Program-made: the position numbers and the translations under genes
From: Maricaulis sp963975345
Lineage (GTDB): Bacteria; Pseudomonadota; Alphaproteobacteria; Caulobacterales; Maricaulaceae
Reading direction: 5' to 3'
Assembly (NCBI RefSeq): GCF_963975345.1
Contig: NZ_CAXBGE010000003.1
Span: 276,342 to 340,341, forward strand
Length of the DNA: 64,000 nt
Shown: piece by piece, positions 61,553-64,000 of the stretch
Layout of the letters: each line of letters opens with the position of its first letter
How positions within the stretch are numbered: the stretch's first letter is position 1
The notes under the pieces: model-generated
The model's input: the letters and a program-made list of their open reading frames with translations, nothing else
What the model was told of the DNA's origin: nothing
Databases searched by the model: none

Positions 61553-63838
61553 ATGAGCGACAGAATCAGCAAGGTCGATGACGAAGAAGCCCTGGCCTTT
61601 CACCGCGAGCCCACCCCCGGCAAAATCGCCATGGCTGCAACCAAACCGATGGCCACCCAGCGCGATCTGTCCCTCGCCTACAGCCCCGGTGTTGCGGCCC
61701 CGGTCAAGGCCATCGCGGCCGATCCGGACAAGGTTTACGACTATACCTCCAAGGGCAATATGGTCGCCGTCATCACCAATGGTACCGCGATTTTGGGCCT
61801 CGGCAATCTGGGCGCCATGGCGTCAAAACCGGTGATGGAAGGCAAGGCGGTCCTGTTCAAACGCTTCGCCGATATCGATGCGATCGATATCGAGGTCGAG
61901 GAAGAAGATGGCGAGGCTTTCGTCGAGTGCGTCCGCCGCTTCGGCAATACGTTCGGCGGCATCAATCTGGAAGACATCAAGGCGCCGGAAAGCTTCATCA
62001 TCGAAGAGCGGCTGCGCGAATTGCTCGATATCCCCGTCTTCCATGACGACCAGCACGGCACAGCGATCATTTCCGCCGCCGGCATCATCAATGCCTGCGA
62101 GATCACCGGCCGCCGCATCGCCGACCTGAAAGTCGTCGTCAATGGCGCCGGCGCGGCCGGGATTGCGGTGCTCAGCCTGCTCAAATCGATGGGCGTCGAT
62201 CCGAAGAACGCCATTTTGTGCGACAGCAAGGGCATCATCCACACCGGCCGCACCGATCTCAATCAGTGGAAAACCGCCCATGCGGTCGAGACCGACAAAC
62301 GCACCCTGACAGAAGCGCTGATGGGCGCCGATTGCGTCCTCGGCCTGTCGGTGGCCGGCGCGCTGACTGGCGAAATGGTCAAGTCAATGGCCGCCAATCC
62401 GATCATTTTCGCGATGGCCAATCCGGACCCGGAAATCACCCCGGAAGAGGTTGAAGCGGTGCGCGACGACGCGATCATGGCGACGGGCCGCTCCGATTAT
62501 CCCAACCAGGTCAATAACGTGTTGGGCTTTCCCTATATTTTCCGCGGCGCCCTCGATGTCCGCGCCCGCACCATCAATGAAGAGATGAAGATCGCCGCCG
62601 CCCATGCCATCGCGGCTTTGGCCAAGGAAGACGTGCCCGACGAGGTCGCCGCCGCCTATCATGGCGCGCGCCCGAAATTCGGTCGCGGCTATATCATCCC
62701 CTCGCCGTTTGATCCGCGCCTGATTTCCTATGTCCCGCCCTATGTCGCGCAAGCGGCGATGGATAGCGGCGTCGCGCGCAAGCCGATTGCCGACATGGCT
62801 GCCTATCGCGCCTCGCTGGCCCGCCGGCTCGACCCGACCGCCGCGCTGTTGCAGCGCATCCAGGGCGCGGTGATGGGCCAGGGCCGCCGCATCGTCTTCG
62901 CCGAGGGCGAGGAGCCGGCCGTAATCCGCGCCGCCTTCGCGTTTCAGAGCCAGGAGCTCGGCAAGGCGATCCTGGTTGGCCGCGAAGACATTACCCGCGC
63001 CAATATGCGCCTGGTCGGCGTGCCGGAAGATTCCATCCAGATCGTCAATGCCCGCATGTCGGACCGCAATTCAGACTATGCCGATTTCCTCTACAAGCGC
63101 CTGCAACGGCAGGGCTATCTCAGCCGCGACGTGCAGCGCCTCGTCAATAATGACCGCAATGTCTTCTCCGCCTGCATGGTCAAATTTGGTGATGCCGACG
63201 GCATCGTCACCGGCACGACGCGCAGCTATGACGCCGCCCTGCGCGATGTGAAACTCGTGCTCGATACGGCGCCGGGCCAGCGCGTGATCGGCCTGTCGAT
63301 AGCACTGGCGAAGAACCGCACCCTGTTCATCGCCGACACCAATGTCACCGAATTCCCCGATAGCGAGGCCCTGGCCGATATCGCGATGGAAGCCGCCTCC
63401 GCCGCCAAAGGCTTCGGTTTCACCCCGCGCGTCGCCTTCCTGTCCTATTCCACCTTCGGCAACCCCGCCGGCCAACGCTCTGACAAGCTGCAAGCCGCCG
63501 TCGACATCCTCGATGCCCGCGGTGCCGATTTCGAATACGAGGGCGAGATGAATGTCGACGTCGCCCTCGACCCCTCACACCGCTTCCTCTACCCCTTCTC
63601 GCGCCTCTCCGGCCCGGCCAATGTCCTGGTCATGCCGGCGATCCACTCCGCCTCAATCTCCACCAAACTCCTGCGCGTCGGCGGCGGCGCCAATGTGATC
63701 GGCCCAATGCTTTTGGGCTTCGAACACCCGGTCCAGATCGCCCGGCTCGGCGCTTCGGTGAGCGAAATCACGACGCTGGCCGCGCTGGCCGCTTATGATC
63801 CGGAGAAGCATGAGGTTGAGGGAGTTTTGGGGGAGTAA
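61553..63838 (+). CDS. maeB: NADP-dependent malic enzyme with C-terminal phosphotransacetylase-like domain
   Basis: Decarboxylates malate to pyruvate. 761 residues from ATG 61553 (AAGG 9 nt upstream); earlier in-frame ATG 61544 and GTG 61550 are possible. Malic enzyme half: LAYSPGVAAPVKAI, VFHDDQHGTAII, and the cofactor loop GAGAAGIAVLSLL (near residue 205). From about 430 on, a phosphotransacetylase-like domain (GRRIVFAEGEEPAVIRAA; GANVIGPMLLGFEHP) which in this family regulates rather than catalyses. Full length. The coding region is followed at once by a 24-bp palindrome. Confidence 0.95.
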   Translation: MSDRISKVDDEEALAFHREPTPGKIAMAATKPMATQRDLSLAYSPGVAAPVKAIAADPDKVYDYTSKGNMVAVITNGTAILGLGNLGAMASKPVMEGKAVLFKRFADIDAIDIEVEEEDGEAFVECVRRFGNTFGGINLEDIKAPESFIIEERLRELLDIPVFHDDQHGTAIISAAGIINACEITGRRIADLKVVVNGAGAAGIAVLSLLKSMGVDPKNAILCDSKGIIHTGRTDLNQWKTAHAVETDKRTLTEALMGADCVLGLSVAGALTGEMVKSMAANPIIFAMANPDPEITPEEVEAVRDDAIMATGRSDYPNQVNNVLGFPYIFRGALDVRARTINEEMKIAAAHAIAALAKEDVPDEVAAAYHGARPKFGRGYIIPSPFDPRLISYVPPYVAQAAMDSGVARKPIADMAAYRASLARRLDPTAALLQRIQGAVMGQGRRIVFAEGEEPAVIRAAFAFQSQELGKAILVGREDITRANMRLVGVPEDSIQIVNARMSDRNSDYADFLYKRLQRQGYLSRDVQRLVNNDRNVFSACMVKFGDADGIVTGTTRSYDAALRDVKLVLDTAPGQRVIGLSIALAKNRTLFIADTNVTEFPDSEALADIAMEAASAAKGFGFTPRVAFLSYSTFGNPAGQRSDKLQAAVDILDARGADFEYEGEMNVDVALDPSHRFLYPFSRLSGPANVLVMPAIHSASISTKLLRVGGGANVIGPMLLGFEHPVQIARLGASVSEITTLAALAAYDPEKHEVEGVLGE

Positions 63839-63844
63839 CGCGCT

Positions 63845-63868
63845 GGGGACACAGTATACTGTGTCCCC
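63845..63868. repeat. 24-bp perfect palindrome, REP/RAYT-like
   Basis: Each half reads GGGGACACAGTA and its reverse complement TACTGTGTCCCC, with TATA-like centre. It begins 6 bp after the maeB stop. The motif resembles GGGGACA...TGTCCCC palindromes that flank REP-associated tyrosine transposase genes in many Proteobacteria. No T tract follows, so terminator function is weak; it could form a cruciform or a stable RNA hairpin at the maeB 3' end. Confidence 0.7.
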
Positions 63869-63917
63869 TCACGCAGGTTGGCCCGTCCCTCACCCCTAAA
63901 ATCCTCTAATTTTGTCA

Positions 63918-64000
63918 TCAAGTCAGTTGCGGGAGTGCCAGATTGGCATCTCGGACGCGGGCATTTGCGATGACGAGGACTTTGCGGGCGACGGCTGTCA
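63918..64000 (-). CDS. C-terminal end of a probable IS110-type transposase, cut off by the window edge
   Basis: On the minus strand the frame is open from the right edge and ends with TGA at 63918-63920. The visible 26 residues contain RKVLVIANARVRDANL, like the last helix of IS110-family transposases (the ...RKLL...NA-x-x-RD pattern). Only the C-terminus is visible, so neither the family nor whether the element is intact can be judged. It would be the only mobile element in the window. Confidence 0.5.
   Translation of the reverse strand, partial: TAVARKVLVIANARVRDANLALPQLT

Noticed and set aside
1..64000. CtrA boxes (TTAA-N7-TTAA), LexA boxes (GTTC-N7-GTTC), CRISPR repeats
   Set aside because: Looked for by eye in the intergenic regions; no convincing match was seen.

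Overview
This 64 kb window is chromosomal DNA of an alphaproteobacterium, most like the stalked or dimorphic marine lineages (Caulobacterales/Maricaulales; a Maricaulis, Oceanicaulis or Hyphomonas relative is my inference). The evidence is high-GC coding DNA, the rpsT-dnaA-dnaN arrangement, GANTC sites (CcrM type) in front of dnaA, the fabA-fabB-fabI operon, and the long conserved block tsaB-rimI-fur-miaB-phoH-ybeY-corC-lnt-HTH-trmB-rimP-nusA-ylxR-infB-rbfA-truB-rpsO-pnp. It is almost entirely core genome. No tRNA, rRNA or CRISPR array was found, and the only mobile-element trace is at the right edge.

Layout. 1-4.3 kb, minus strand: replication initiation (rpsT, dnaA, dnaN cut by the left edge) and an enoyl-CoA hydratase. 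4.4-15.8 kb: a TraB/GumN protein, mutM, the ubiquinone genes ubiE and ubiB, a stand-alone protoglobin-like protein, coenzyme A genes coaC and coaB as two overlapping ORFs instead of the usual fusion, dut, cysK, a RecD/Pif1-like helicase, a DUF6624-like secreted protein and moeB. 15.8-22.4 kb: envelope and periplasmic genes (two tandem S9 peptidases, a secreted metallo-beta-lactamase-fold hydrolase, two tiny glycine-rich membrane proteins, an SH3-domain protein). 22.5-25.2 kb: fabA-fabB-fabI with a strong terminator. 25.3-28.4 kb: accessory patch with an HNH endonuclease, a family-3 acyltransferase and a divergent membrane-bound LytTR regulator.

28.4-50.1 kb, mostly minus strand: the translation and RNA super-cluster. 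Two secreted NTF2/SnoaL-like paralogues lie on the opposite strand between infB and rbfA, an outer-membrane protein lies between trmB and rimP, an MFS exporter lies between fur and miaB, and metK is not at its expected place beside trmB. A near-consensus promoter followed by an intrinsic terminator inside the rimP leader suggests attenuation of the rimP-nusA-infB operon.

50.1-63.8 kb: a nitroreductase, nfu, a universal stress protein, a membrane protein, a copper-chaperone lipoprotein, trpS, murJ, glnD, mutS and, on the plus strand, maeB. After maeB come a perfect 24-bp palindrome and the 3' end of a probable IS110-type transposase.

The genes cover initiation of replication and DNA repair, lipid and cofactor synthesis, translation and RNA turnover, and envelope assembly. 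I did not find a clear new multi-gene system. The best leads are the rimP-leader attenuator, the split coaC/coaB, the HNH endonuclease with a possible PUA-like reader domain, the NTF2 pair inside the infB-rbfA junction, and the palindrome beside the transposase.
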